Shown one piece after another: positions 22,636-33,473 of a stretch of DNA of 64,000 nucleotides (position 1 is the first letter of the stretch; the number at the start of each line of letters is the position of its first letter). The notes below the pieces were generated by a model that saw only the letters and a list, made by a program, of their open reading frames with translations, was not told where the DNA came from and did not search any database. A program made the translations under genes and the position numbers. Origin of the DNA: Gossypium raimondii (lineage: Eukaryota; Streptophyta; Magnoliopsida; Malvales; Malvaceae); assembly GCF_025698545.1 (NCBI RefSeq), contig NC_068565.1:4960001-5024000 (forward strand), in the 5' to 3' direction.

Positions 22636-22847
22636 ATTCCAAAGCCATGTTCCAGACATGGTCTTACATGGGATGTTTTTTGCACTGCCAATGCCATATC
22701 CCAGATATGGTCTTACATGGGAGTTCTCATATCGGTGCCCATGCCATGTCCCAGACATGGTCTTACGGGGGACCTCTCATCTCGGTGCCAACGCCACGTC
22801 CCAGACATGGTCTTACATGGGACCTCTCATCTCTGTGCCAACGCCAT
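22636..22847 (+). repeat. Minisatellite, left block
   Basis: Four copies of a ~50-57 bp unit built on CCCAGACATGGTCTTACATG and GGTGCCAACGCCA. The core CCATGTCCCAGACATGG is nearly palindromic. Element 2 inserted in this array, which resumes at 36447. Confidence 0.82.
22843..22847. repeat. Target-site duplication GCCAT (left)
   Basis: Directly before TGTAATC of element 2, identical to 36447-36451. Confidence 0.85.
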
Positions 22848-25771
22848 TGTAATCACTGAATTTTGCCCGAGTAGGATTTCGGGCCGGGCTGGTCTCATAT
22901 GGGCCCGATGATTGGGCCCATTAGGATTAAATTTTAGATTTGTTTTAACTCATTTTTAATTGTTTTAATTTTTGTTTTAAATATTAATAAATTAGTAATA
23001 ATAAAATTTTGAAAAAAAAGCAAAAAAATAAAAATTACATTTTAGCCCCTGATCTTTTCAAAAATTATATTTTGACCCCAAACTTTTCTAAAATTTACAT
23101 TTTAACCCCAAAATTTTCTAAAATTACATTTCAACCATTAAACTTTCTCAAAATTACACTTTGACCACTAAACTTTCTAAAAATTACATCTTGGCCCTAT
23201 ATTTTCCCAAAATTACATTTTTACCCTAAATATTTTGTGTCTTCTACATTTTGGTCCTTCCGGACTTGTCAAATCACCCAATCGGCATCCAAGCATGCCC
23301 GCCACTTCCAACTACTCCGCAGCTCCTAGGCCATCATGGCTCCTCTGCCACCTGAAAACAATAAGAAAGAGGACAAATTGAGGCATTAAAAAGGAAGCCA
23401 AGAGAAGAAAGAAAGGGGGTTTTTTTCTTTCTTTTGGCAACCAAAGAGAGAGTAGGAGAAAATCCAAAAAGAAAAGCAAGCAGTCAAGCTTCCACCACCA
23501 TCTTCCCAGAACCACTGCTGTCGCACCGCCACAGACACCACCACTGCCGTCGCTCCTATACAATAAGCCAAGAGAAAACAAAAAAAAAAGCAACCCAAAT
23601 AGTAAAGAAGTAGGGAAGAAAGAAAGGAAGGAAGGAAGAAAATGAAAAAGGAGAAAGAAAAGGGAAGAGGAGAACCACCCATAGCCACCGAGGCGAAAGA
23701 GACCATGCAAGTGATTTCAAGCACATGGGCTAAGGTGCGACCAAGAAGAAGAAGAAGAAAAAGAAAGAAAAGAAGAAAAAAAGAGAGAAAAAAAGAAAGA
23801 AAAAGAAAAAAGAAAAAGTCAACAAGGTCAACCCGACCAAACCGAATTCGACCCATAAAATTGACCTGACCAAGACTCAAAGAACCCAACAAAGAAGAGA
23901 GTAGCCACCAAAAAAAAAACCAAAATAGAAAAAGAAGCAAAAGAAAAAAAAAGAAAGAAAGAAAGAAAAAAGAAGAAAGAAGCAACCCACATATGTGCTC
24001 CAGTAGAAGAAGAAAGCCCAAGAAGTTTAGTGCGTGGCAAATTTCAAGAAATTTCTAGGCCTAGCGGCTGACCCTAACAGCCAAATTGAAAAAAAAAAAA
24101 AAAAAAAAAAGAAAAGAGAGGAAAAAGAAGAAAAAAAGAAAAAAGGGTTTTAATTTGTGTAACCTGTTAAGTAAGCTCAGATTTTACATTTTCGGTAATT
24201 TCGTTTATTTCATTTCTAATTTAATGTTCAGATTTTTATGTTATTTCATTATAATATTATTAGTATTATATGCATTTATATATTTTTGTATTTATATTTT
24301 GAATTTAATTCAATTTTAATTTTACTTTATTTTAAATAATTTTAATAAATAAGGCAACGAATCGGTTTAGCATCGAGTCACCGAATTCATCGCTATGTTG
24401 GGTGGATATCGATAGCTCGTGTTAAATTCGGGACGCCCTTTTAAAATAAAAAATATTCAAAAATCCCCGTATTTAAAAAATTTCTCGTGTTTTAATAGAA
24501 TCCCGATTAAATATCAAATTGAATCGTTTTGACACTAATTCGTCGATTTCATCGCCATGTTGGGGTGAATATCATCGATTCGTGTTAAATACGGTACGTT
24601 TTTAAAAAACAATAAAAATAAAAAAAATCGTGTTTCAAATATTCGGATTTTCAAATATTACTCGTATTTCAAAATGTTCGACTTTTCGCATTTTCAAGAG
24701 TTTTCGTGTTTCAAAAGAAATTTCTGCGATTTTAAAAAAATTCGTATTTCAAAAATTTTCGTGTTTTAAAATCTTCGTGTTTTCAAAAAATTTCGGTGTT
24801 TCAAAAAATTCCAGTATTTTAAAAGTTCTGGGTTTTCAAAAATTATCGTGTTTTTAAAAATTTTCGTGTTTTGTAAATTTTCGTTTTTTGAATTCTCGAT
24901 TAAAATTCTCAGATTTCACAAACTTATTTTTAAAAAATTCTAGTGTTATCAAAAAATCTATTGTTTCAAAAATTTTCAGATTTTAAAAAAATTCTCGTGT
25001 TTTGTAAACTTTCATGTTCTTTTAAATTCTCGTATTTCAAAATTTCCGTGCTTTGAAAAAATCCTCGTGTTTTAAAATTTCCGTGTTTTAAAATTTTCGC
25101 GTTCTCAAAATTTCTCGTGTTTCAAAAATTGTCGTGTTTCGCAAATTTTCGTGTTTTTAAAATTCTCGATTTCAAAAGTTTCAGTGTTTTAAAAAAATTT
25201 CGTGTTTGAAATTTTCGTGTTTTATTTTGTGTTCTCAAAAATTCTCGTGTTTGAAAATTGTCATGTTTCAGTAAATTTTCGTGTTGTAAAATTTTCGTGT
25301 TTTTTAAAAAAATTTCGTGTTTCTAAAATTCTCGTGTTTTCAAAAAAAAATTTTCGTGTTTTCAAAAAATATTGTGTTTCAAAATTCTCATGTTTTCAAA
25401 ACAAGAGATTCTCGTGTTTCAATCGGATCACAATTAAATATTAAATTGAACTGGTATTTTTGAAAATTAAGACAACGCACGTTTAACGAGATACCAATTT
25501 TGGGCGTCGCGAGGGTGCTAATACCTTCCTCGCGCGTAACCGACTCCCGAACCTTAATTTTCTCTGGATTTTCACGCAGACCTAAAATTACATCTTTTTA
25601 GAAAAGTTTAAAAATAAAGTTTTCTAAAAAAGGAGAATTTTGTAGGTGTCCGATCTCACCTAGAAAAAAGATCGGTGGCGACTCCTTTTTCAAATAAAAT
25701 CGAGATTCAATTTTCAAATTTGCAAGAATTACTTCGACTAGCGCCCATCGCAAAATTTTTAGGTCGCTACA
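22848..25771 (+). repeat. 5' LTR of element 2
   Basis: TGTAATCACTG...GGTCGCTACA, 2924 bp. It contains a ~28-bp phrase repeated six to seven times at 23035-23235 (ACATTTTGACC... AAAATT), a long purine-rich stretch at 23380-24150 and a degenerate TTTTCGTGTTTTAAAA array at 24620-25430. The purine-rich stretch yields spurious Lys/Arg-rich or Phe/Leu-rich frames. At 23690-24090 it departs strongly from the 3' LTR. Confidence 0.9.
24620..25430 (+). repeat. Degenerate ~20-bp array inside the element 2 LTRs
   Basis: Dozens of imperfect copies of TTTTCGTGTTTTNAAAAATT. The same array is in the 3' LTR at about 35260-36090. Apparent proteins rich in Phe-Ser-Lys from this stretch are translations of the repeat. 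Confidence 0.78.
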
Positions 25772-25773
25772 GC

Positions 25774-25791
25774 TGGCGACTCCGCTGGGGA
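25774..25791 (+). other. Primer-binding site, element 2
   Basis: TGGCGACTCCGCTGGGGA two bases after the 5' LTR. It is a sequence type common in plant Tat elements; tRNA-Arg is the usual assignment for that group. Confidence 0.75.
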
Positions 25792-26098
25792 CTTTTTTCG
25801 AGAGTCGAGTCTGATGATAAACACGTGTTGTCAAAATTTTTAAAATTTCTTTTTCAAATTAATTTTTAATCGTGATCCTTGAATTTTGTTTTTGAAAAGT
25901 CATGCATCTGCATTCGGTTTTTAAATTAATATTCTAACTTGTTTTATTTTTCCATTTTTTTCTCAGCTCTAAGTTTTACGTTTTTTTTAGTTTGTTTTTT
26001 AGTGAAAATATAAAATAAAAGGTTTGCGAGTTTCTCCCCACACACCGTGCACTTGCATTTTCTTCATAACATGAGCTCTCTACCCGGGCTCCGTACGT

Positions 26099-26235
26099 TT
26101 AAGTGGAAGTAAACGCTATGCCTTCGTAAGTTAACTCGTCCCTCCGCACAGGCTAGTAATTACTTCCGGGTTACATATGACTTATGCTTTCGTGAGTTAA
26201 CTTGTCCCTCCGCATAGGCATAAGTAAATGTAATC
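26099..26235 (+). promoter_or_regulatory. Paired leader hairpins, element 2
   Basis: Hairpin A: GGAAGTAA (26105-26112) pairs with TTACTTCC (26160-26167), continuing inward through TATGCC/GGCTAG-type pairing to AGTTAACT. Hairpin B: ACTTATGC (26180-26187) pairs with GCATAAGT (26218-26225), extended outward by TTACAT with ATGTAA. Both share the loop-side phrase TTCGT(A/G)AGTTAACT and CCCTCCGCA. Element 1 has the same two-hairpin layout. Confidence 0.65.
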
Positions 26236-27221
26236 CCTCGAATTGAGCTCGCGAGCCCTGACGGGCAATAACCGGGGCTCTGTACTAACCTTAATAGGTG
26301 ATAGTATGGACAATTCGAGTACCTTTCTAAAATCGAAACTACATATAGCGAACCGTACGAGCCACCCAATTAGAGCTATGCCGAACCTCTGTCCGTTTGA
26401 TAGTTACCAAAATAAGTACACGGGAGAAACGCGTCTTACCTTTTATTTCTTTTACATTTACATTTATTTGCCAATGAATTGAGTCTGTTTAATAAATTGG
26501 GTCGGATAGATTGTCTGATGATATGTGGGGTAGGTTTTTGTAAAGCATGTTGGGGCAAAAAAAAAAAAAAGGGTCTGTTCCACCAAATTGCATGATTGAA
26601 TAGCTTAATTTGTTAAATTTTCCATAGTCTTTATTTTTCTTTTTTCTTCTGTTTATATCTATTGTGATCTCTAACCAAGGTTATTTGTTCTTCATCATGC
26701 ACCATAGGCATCTCATTAGGAAGGTGTTGATTAGGGATTGGTTGCCAAAAACGGGTTTTTGATGGAGGAGTCAATTACACAAGTAATCGAGAAAAATACC
26801 ATAGTCCGAGATTGGTCTTCGAGGACTTAAAAAGTAAAAGGGGACAGTTTAAAGGAAGGGTACACCTCTGATCTTCCTAAGCGTGTGACTTCGAATGCTC
26901 GTCAGAACGATCTTGAAGACTTGACTAGGATAGGGAAACAATGAGACTTAGACACTATGGGCATTTTCATTGGCAAAATATTTTGTAATGGACTCTTTTG
27001 ATTAATAAAACGCCTAAGTATGGGGCTATCTTGAAATCAACACCATTTTTTTTTTACATATTCATGCATGGCTAACATTCAATGGTGATTCATTCATTCA
27101 TTCATTGCATGTGCATATCACCCCAATCATTCATTGAGGCTAAAACCGTATAATCTACAGTGGCGGTACTACAAGGCTGGAATCACATCGTCCTTACAGG
27201 ACACGTTTAAGAACTAGAGCT

Positions 27222-29031
27222 ATGGACGCTGAACTCAATGAAAGAATCGAAAGGATGGAAAGGGTCCAAAGAGAGTTACAAGAGCAATTGGCCAAGTCAC
27301 AACAAGAGGCAAGAGATATGATGGTGAGATCTCGAGAGGAATCACTCGAGCAAAGAGATCAAATGGCCAAAATGATGGAAATGATGAAAGTTTTGGTTAA
27401 AGGAAAGGGACCCGTGCAAAGCCCTGACATCGTAGAGCCCCATTCAAGAGCTAATCAAGGTCCACCTTACCCCCTAGGATTCATTCCACCTCACGTTCAT
27501 GCAATGCAAAAAGGATATTCCCAAAGGGAACCTACAGTCTTAGAACAGCATCCTGCACCATCTGTTCACATAGGGCAAGGGATGTTCGTATCGAATCCTG
27601 GAGCTAATCCTACAGATCCAATTGTTCCAGATCTAGACGATCCGATAGAAATAGCAAGGTTGAAGGTTGATGATCATGATACTCAAGATAGGTATAGAAT
27701 CCTAGAAGAAAGGCTCAAGGCAATAGAAGGTACTGAAGTTTTCTCTGCATTGAGTGCCAAAGAGCTCAGTTTGGTACCCGATCTGGTCTTACCCCCGAAA
27801 TTCAAGGTGCCGGAGTTTGAAAAGTATGATGGGACACGGTGTCCAAAGGCACATCTTGTTATGTTTTGTAGGAAGATGACTGGTTACGTGAATGAGGATA
27901 AGTTACTGATACATTGCTTTCAGGACAGTTTGGTTGGATCGGCTCTTCGATTGTACAATCAACTCAGTAGAGAAAAGATCCGATCATGGAAGGACTTAGC
28001 ATCAGCATTTTGTGTGCAATACAAGCATGTATCAGATATGGTACCCGATCGACTAACGCTACAAATGGTGGAAAAGAAGCCAACGGAGACCTTCAAACAA
28101 TATGCACAAAGATGGAGGGATATTTCAGCTCAAGTGGAACCCCCATTGACTAAAACGGAAATAACAGTCATCAATACTCTGAAGGCGCCGTTTTATGATA
28201 AGTTGGTAGGAAGTGCCACAAAGGACTTTACAAATATTGTAATATCTGGGGAGCTTATAGAGAACGCCATTAAGAGTGGGAGAATGGAAGACCCTGAAAG
28301 TTTTAAAAAGGTAGTACCCACGAGGGAAAAGGAGGCAGAAACCTATATGGTCAGAAATGCAAGCCACCATGCTTCCAACCTTTACTCAGCCCAACCATGA
28401 CCTCATTATCGCCCACCTTCAAAGTTCTACTTTCCTCCTCAAGGTCCTTACTATCAAGCACCTCCCTCTTACCCCGTGTATGCCATGAACAACCAAAGAC
28501 CATTCACCATGTTTCCACCAAATACCGTGCCTACACAAACCCAACCCAAAAATGAACAAAGACCAGCAAGACCCAATTCTGAAAGACCTCAGTTTACACC
28601 AATTCCTGTATCATATGGAGAATTATACCTGAAGCTGTTAGAAAAAAAAATTAATATCCCCACATTATATGGCACCCCTGAAGCCCCCATACCCGAAGTG
28701 GTATGATCCTAACACTAGTTGCGTATATCATGCTGGGAATCAGGGACACTCTACAGAAAACTGTTTGGCCTTTAAAAAGAGGGTTCAAGATCTCATCGAT
28801 GCTGGCATTCTGCGATTTGATGGCGTTAGTAATGTGGCTGGAAATCTTCTTCCTAACCATACTGATGGGAATGTGAATGCGGTAACAAATGAAGACGGGG
28901 GGCAAAACAATCAGCGAAGCGCCTTGAATGAAAAGGGATTTCAGAACATCAGCATAAATGTTGTTGACAACGAGGGTGATGAAATCGATATGATGCGCCC
29001 TTGTCCTCCAGGATATGTTTTGAATAACTGA
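27222..29031 (+). pseudogene. Gag of element 2 (stop and frameshift)
   Basis: 27222-28400 is open (392 residues): an N-terminal coiled coil (~1-60), a PPHVHAM linker, then the gag domain at ~170-300 (LLIHCFQDSLVGSALRLYNQ, SWKDLASAF, FKQYAQRWRDI). A TGA at 28398 interrupts the frame, which continues in phase through 28706. A +1 shift near 28670 is needed to reach the zinc-knuckle-like part at 28669-29031 (CVYHAGNQGHSTENC). Compared with element 1 the order is the same, but this copy has a proline-rich segment (PSYPVYAMNNQRPF) before the knuckle. Confidence 0.85.
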
Positions 29032-29339
29032 ACTGCTGTGGACCTCCTTGTAGTTTCTAAGTCCTCTCCAGAGTAATGCCCAATGTTAATTCTCCATTAT
29101 TTTGTGTGTCCCTAAGTAATGGGATTCCTTTTGTAAGAGCTTATGTTTGCTCTTTATTATCTCAATGAACATTAATGAAGATGCATTTTGTCATTATCTT
29201 TTCATTTCCTTTGGTGTCATAATTATTCCCGCTTCTCATAGTCTTTTCTTACATATATTTCATATCATTCCATAACATTGTGTGTGTTGATTCCAATACT
29301 TTGATACTCCTCTATTGCTTTTCCTTCTCATTCACCTTT

Positions 29340-31580
29340 CAAGTGCTCAGATATCTATGACACGAATAATCCCGTTACAAATCCTGAAATCGATTTCGAG
29401 AAGGCTCTTTGTTTAGGAGAATTTGAAGCTGACGAAAATGCTAAAGAGTGTGTCTTGTCTCCTGATTTACTGAGAATGGTTGAGCAAGAAGAGAAATGAT
29501 TTTACCCCATCAAGAATCTGTTGAGACAGTGAACTTGGAAAGTGAAGAAAAGAAACAAGACATGAAGATCGGGACTTCCATTTCAGAGAACACCAAGCAG
29601 AATTTGATTGCCTTGCTCTATGAGTACAAAGACGTATTTGCCTGGTCATATCAGGATATGCCAGGGTTGAACACAAATATTGTGGTCCATAAGCTCCCAC
29701 TGAAACCAGAATGTAAACCTGTTCAACAAAAGCTAAGAAGGATGAAACCCGAAATGCTGCTGAAAGTAAAAACGAGCTTTTGAGATTTGATTTCCCAGAT
29801 GAAGACTTGATGTGCATTTCAGAAGAAGAGGGTGAGTCATCAAAAGAAAAATCATGGAAGATAAGCTTTGATGGTGCATCGAATGCATTGAGGTCATAAG
29901 ATCAGAGCAGTCTTAGTGTCGCCGGAAGGGGATCAATACCCGCTCACTGCTAGATTGAATTTCTTCTGTACCAATAACATAGCAGAGTACGAAGCTTGCG
30001 TCATGGGACTTCGTACAGCTATCGAAAGGAAAATCAAAATCTTAGAGGTACACTGAGACTCGGCATTAGTCATTTATCAAATCCGGGAGATTAGGAAGTA
30101 AGGGATTCGAAATTAGTCAAATATCGCGATCTCATTGCAAAGCTGATCAAGGAGTTCTATGAAGTGGCTTTTAACTACTTTCCACAAGAAGAGAACCAAT
30201 TGGCTGATGCCCTAGCCCCTTGGCTTCGATGTTCAAAGCAAACAGAGAAACTGAGATAATGCCCATCCAAATGAGTATATATGAGACCCCCGTACACTGT
30301 TGTAGTATTGAGGAGGAGTTAGATGGACGACTATGGTTCCATGATATCTTGGAGTATATCAAGAATCAAAAGTACCTAGAGCAAGCAAACGAGAATGATA
30401 AAAGAACAATCAGGAATTTGGCGGTTGGATTTGTTCTTGACGGGTATATTCTATACAAGAGAAGAAAAGATCAAGTGCTCATGAGGTGCGTGGACGCTAT
30501 TGAAGCCAGAAAGATACTTGAAGAGGTACATGAAGGAATTTGTGGAACACATGCCAGTGGTTTCACTATGGCCAGACATATTATCAGACTTGGTTATTAG
30601 TGGCTGACGATGGAAATGGATTGCATTGGCTACGCACGAAAGTGCCACAAATGTCAAATTTATGGTGATAAAATTCATGCAGCTCCATCGCTCCTTCATG
30701 TCATGACTTCTCAGTGGCCTTTTTCTATGTGGGGCATGGATGTTATAGGGCCAATTTCCCCGAAAGCTTCCAATGGGCATCGATTCATCTTTGTGGTTAT
30801 AGACTACTTCACAAAATGGGTAGAAGTCACTTCGTTTGCTAATGTGACAAAGGCTGCAGTCTCTAGGTTCTTAAAATAGGAGATCATATGTCGATATGGT
30901 CTGCCTGAAAGAATCATTTCAGATAATGTTTTAAATTTGAACAACAAGATGATGAAACAAGTATGTGAGCAATTTCAGATAAAACATCATAATTTTTCGC
31001 CCTATCGGCCGAAGATGAACGGAGCAGTAGAAGTGGCTAATAAGAACATAAGAGGATTCTCGGGAAGATGACTGAGACATATAAAGACTGGCACGAGAAG
31101 CTACCATTCACTTTGTACGCATATCGCACCTCTGTACGGACTTCTACAAGGGCAACTCCTTTGTCTCTGGTCTACGGGATAGAGGCCGTTCTGCCTATCG
31201 AAGTAGAGATCCCATCTCTACGCGTCTTGATGGAGACAAAGTTAGAAGAATTAGAGTGGGTTCGAGCTCGATATGATCAGCTAAACCTTATTGAAGGGAA
31301 ACGCTTGAAGGCAATTTGTCATGGACAGATGTACTAGAAGAGAATGATCACGACCCATGATAAAAAGGTGCGACCAAGAGAATTTCGCGAAGGGGAGCTC
31401 GTTTTAAGAAAGATCCTCCCGATACAAAAGGACTTTCGAGGAAAATGGTCACCAAATTGGGAAGGGTCATACGTTGTAAAAAAGGCATTCTCGGGAGGGG
31501 CTCTGATTCTCACTGAGATGGACGGGAAAGAATTACCTAACCCAGTGAACTCAGATACTGTGAAGAAATATTATGCCTAA
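29340..31580 (+). pseudogene. Pol of element 2, reverse transcriptase deleted
   Basis: 29345-29500 is the linker. 29496-29783 reaches the start of the reverse-transcriptase region (DVFAWSYQDMPGL, KPECKPVQQKLRRMKPE), then the RT core and first RNase H are missing. About 29780-30230 is a second, archaeal-like RNase H with frameshifts (KISFDGASNA, NNIAEYEACVMGL). 30220-31580 is integrase: zinc finger (HEGICGTH ... CHKCQ), core with MDVIGP, IISDN and the acidic residue in NGAVEVANKN, and the C-terminal part (ILPIQKDFRGKWSPNWEG). Stops at about 30598 and 30877 and a shift near 31050 break it. It ends ...VKKYYA with TAA. Confidence 0.87.
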
Positions 31581-31652
31581 AAAAAAGAGACAAAAAAAAC
31601 AAAAAACAAAAACAAAAAAAAACAACAACAAAAAACAAAGAAAAAAAGAAAA

Positions 31653-31728
31653 ATCAAGATGAAAACCCGAAAAGGGCATCTTGATAAACAAAAAGGATTA
31701 GGATGAAAACCCAAAAGGGCGTCCTAAT
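31653..31728 (+). promoter_or_regulatory. Two post-pol RNA hairpins, element 2
   Basis: Hairpin 1 (31653-31685): ATCAAGATG pairs with CATCTTGAT, with an AAAA bulge on the 5' side, CCC/GGG inner stem and GAAAA loop. Hairpin 2 (31697-31728): ATTAGGATG pairs with CGTCCTAAT (one G-U), with the same AAAA bulge, CCC/GGG and AAAA loop. They begin about 70 bases after the pol stop, beyond an A-rich stretch. Function unknown. Confidence 0.65.
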
Positions 31729-32529
31729 AAGGTGGGCTCGGGCTTAAAGGGGCAAGACAACTTGAACGAGGAGTCGAATGTCGAGGTTACAACATTTGAA
31801 GCATTTTCAGAAGTTTAGAATCTTCTACATAATAAGCCGTGCTCGAAAAGATCCAGGATGAAGAAACGCAGAGAAGTTCATGCATTGGATATCTAGAACA
31901 TTTGTGGCCATTGAATTCGCTTTCCTGTCTTTATGATGCTATTTTTTTTTATTATTTGAACCATTCATTGTCAATTTTCTTTGCTTGCTTCTTTTGAAAA
32001 ATGAATGTGAGGTCTTTCTTTCATGCCTACTTTGCCATTTTTCATGCAACTCATGTTTGATTCATTTGAATGATAAATAGTAAGATGACATACTCTAAAC
32101 AAAAGGAATGTTGAGCATTACCTGGATGAGAATTTGATAAATACAAGGACCCCAAAGCAGGAACAAAGTTCAACAAGGGGGCAAGAGGGTGATATACGAG
32201 GAAATGTGGGTCACTCAACAAACTTGGAGATGAGTACAAAACTTGAGAGAAAGTCAAGAATTGAGGAAATGAATACGGATCCTCACGAAAATCAAAAGTG
32301 GGGCACGTGATAAACAGCCCAGGTTGCATGACATGATCATTTAGACACAAAAGCATTTAAGACAAACATGTGCATATCATAATAACATCATACATGACAT
32401 ATACAGGTATACTAGTAGAGCAAGGAATATTTGGAGAAAGCTACACAGAATTAATGAAGAAGAAGGCTTTTAGTTCCACCAGATGTTTTTTGAAACCCTG
32501 TTTCTTTCAAGAAATATTTTTCAATTTCT
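31729..32529 (+). other. 3' untranslated region of element 2
   Basis: Internal non-coding sequence between the hairpins and the tandem array. The minus-strand frame at 32051-32356 has no recognisable domain and is probably chance. Confidence 0.5.
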
Positions 32530-33375
32530 GATTCTTTCAAAAATCAACTCATATTGCGAGAGGTGAGTTGAGCCTCGGGTCACACGCTGAGGTATTCTTT
32601 TAAATTTCTATTTTCAAAAAAATCAACTCATATTGTGAGAAGTGAGTTGAGCCTCGAGTCACGTCGAGGTATTTTTAAATTTTTGCTTTAAAAAAAATCA
32701 AATCAACTCATAATGCAAGAGGTGAGTTGAGCCTCGGGTCATGCCGAGGTATTTCTTTTAAATTTCCGTTTTTCAAAAATCAACTTATAATACAGAGGTA
32801 AGTTGAGCCTCGGGTCATGCCGAGGTATTTCTTTTAAATTTTCGTTTTTCAAAAATCAACTCATAATACAGAGGTGAGTTGAGCCTCGGGTCATGCCGAG
32901 GTATTTCTTTTAAATTTTCGTTTTTCAAAAATCAACTCATAATACAGAGGTGAGTTGAGCCTCGGGTCATGCCGAGGTATTTCTTTTAAATTTCTGTTTT
33001 TCAAAAATCAACTCATAATACAGAGGTGAGTTGAGCCTCGGGTAATGCCGAGGTATTTCTTTTAAACTTCCGTTTTTCAAAAATCAACTCATAATACAGA
33101 GGTGAGTTGAGCCTCGGTCATGCTGAGGTATTTCTTTTAAATTTCCATTTTCAAAAATCAACTCATATTGCGAGAAGTGAGTTGAGCCTTGGGTTATCCT
33201 GAGGTATTTTTCAATTTCTGTTTTTCAAAAAAATCAACTCATAATGCGAGAGGTGAGTTGAGCCTCGGGTCATCCTGAGGTCTTTTCAATTTCTGTTTTT
33301 CAAAAAAATCAACTCATAATTCGAGAGGTGAGTTGAGCATCGGGTCGCACGCCGAGCTATTATCGATTTCTGCCT
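32530..33375 (+). repeat. ~77-bp tandem array with two hairpins per unit
   Basis: About 11 units. Each contains CAACTCA paired with TGAGTTG and CCTCGG paired with CCGAGG, followed by a T-rich spacer. Some variants keep pairing: CAACTTA/TAAGTTG at 32781-32805 and CCTCGA/TCGAGG at 32652-32669. It is located directly before the polypurine tract, as the array of element 1 is, but the unit sequence is unrelated. Confidence 0.87.
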
Positions 33376-33459
33376 TTCAAATAAAAAGAAAATTTTGGAT
33401 GGTCGAACAAAATTCAGTGCTTTTAAGTCTTTCCTCTATCCCTGTTTCATAGAGATGAG

Positions 33460-33473
33460 CAAAGAGGGGCAGC
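33460..33473 (+). other. Polypurine tract, element 2
   Basis: CAAAGAGGGGCAGC adjoining the 3' LTR start. Confidence 0.82.

Larger units (their letters stand above)
21587..22847 (+). repeat. TGTAACACCCC-type LTR, left part
   Basis: Starts TGTAACACCCC after AATCA (21582-21586). The matching AATCA at 37911-37915 follows its far end (GGGGTATTAGA, a mutated ...TTACA). A second TGTAACACCCC start of another subtype lies at 21641, so the first 54 bp may be a relic or a recombinant head. The right half is at 36447-37910. No internal coding region exists between the halves except the inserted element 2, so this is a solo LTR. Confidence 0.65.

Noticed and set aside
22621..22911. Three overlapping ORFs in all frames
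   Set aside because: They are translations of the CCATGTCCCAGACATGG minisatellite.
23312..24021. Large Phe/Leu-rich minus-strand ORF resembling membrane protein
   Set aside because: It is a translation of the purine-rich strand of the LTR and is repeated in the 3' LTR at 33964-34633.
32530..33375. CRISPR-like regular repeats
   Set aside because: Repeats are contiguous degenerate ~77-bp units with no unique spacers, in a plant retroelement.
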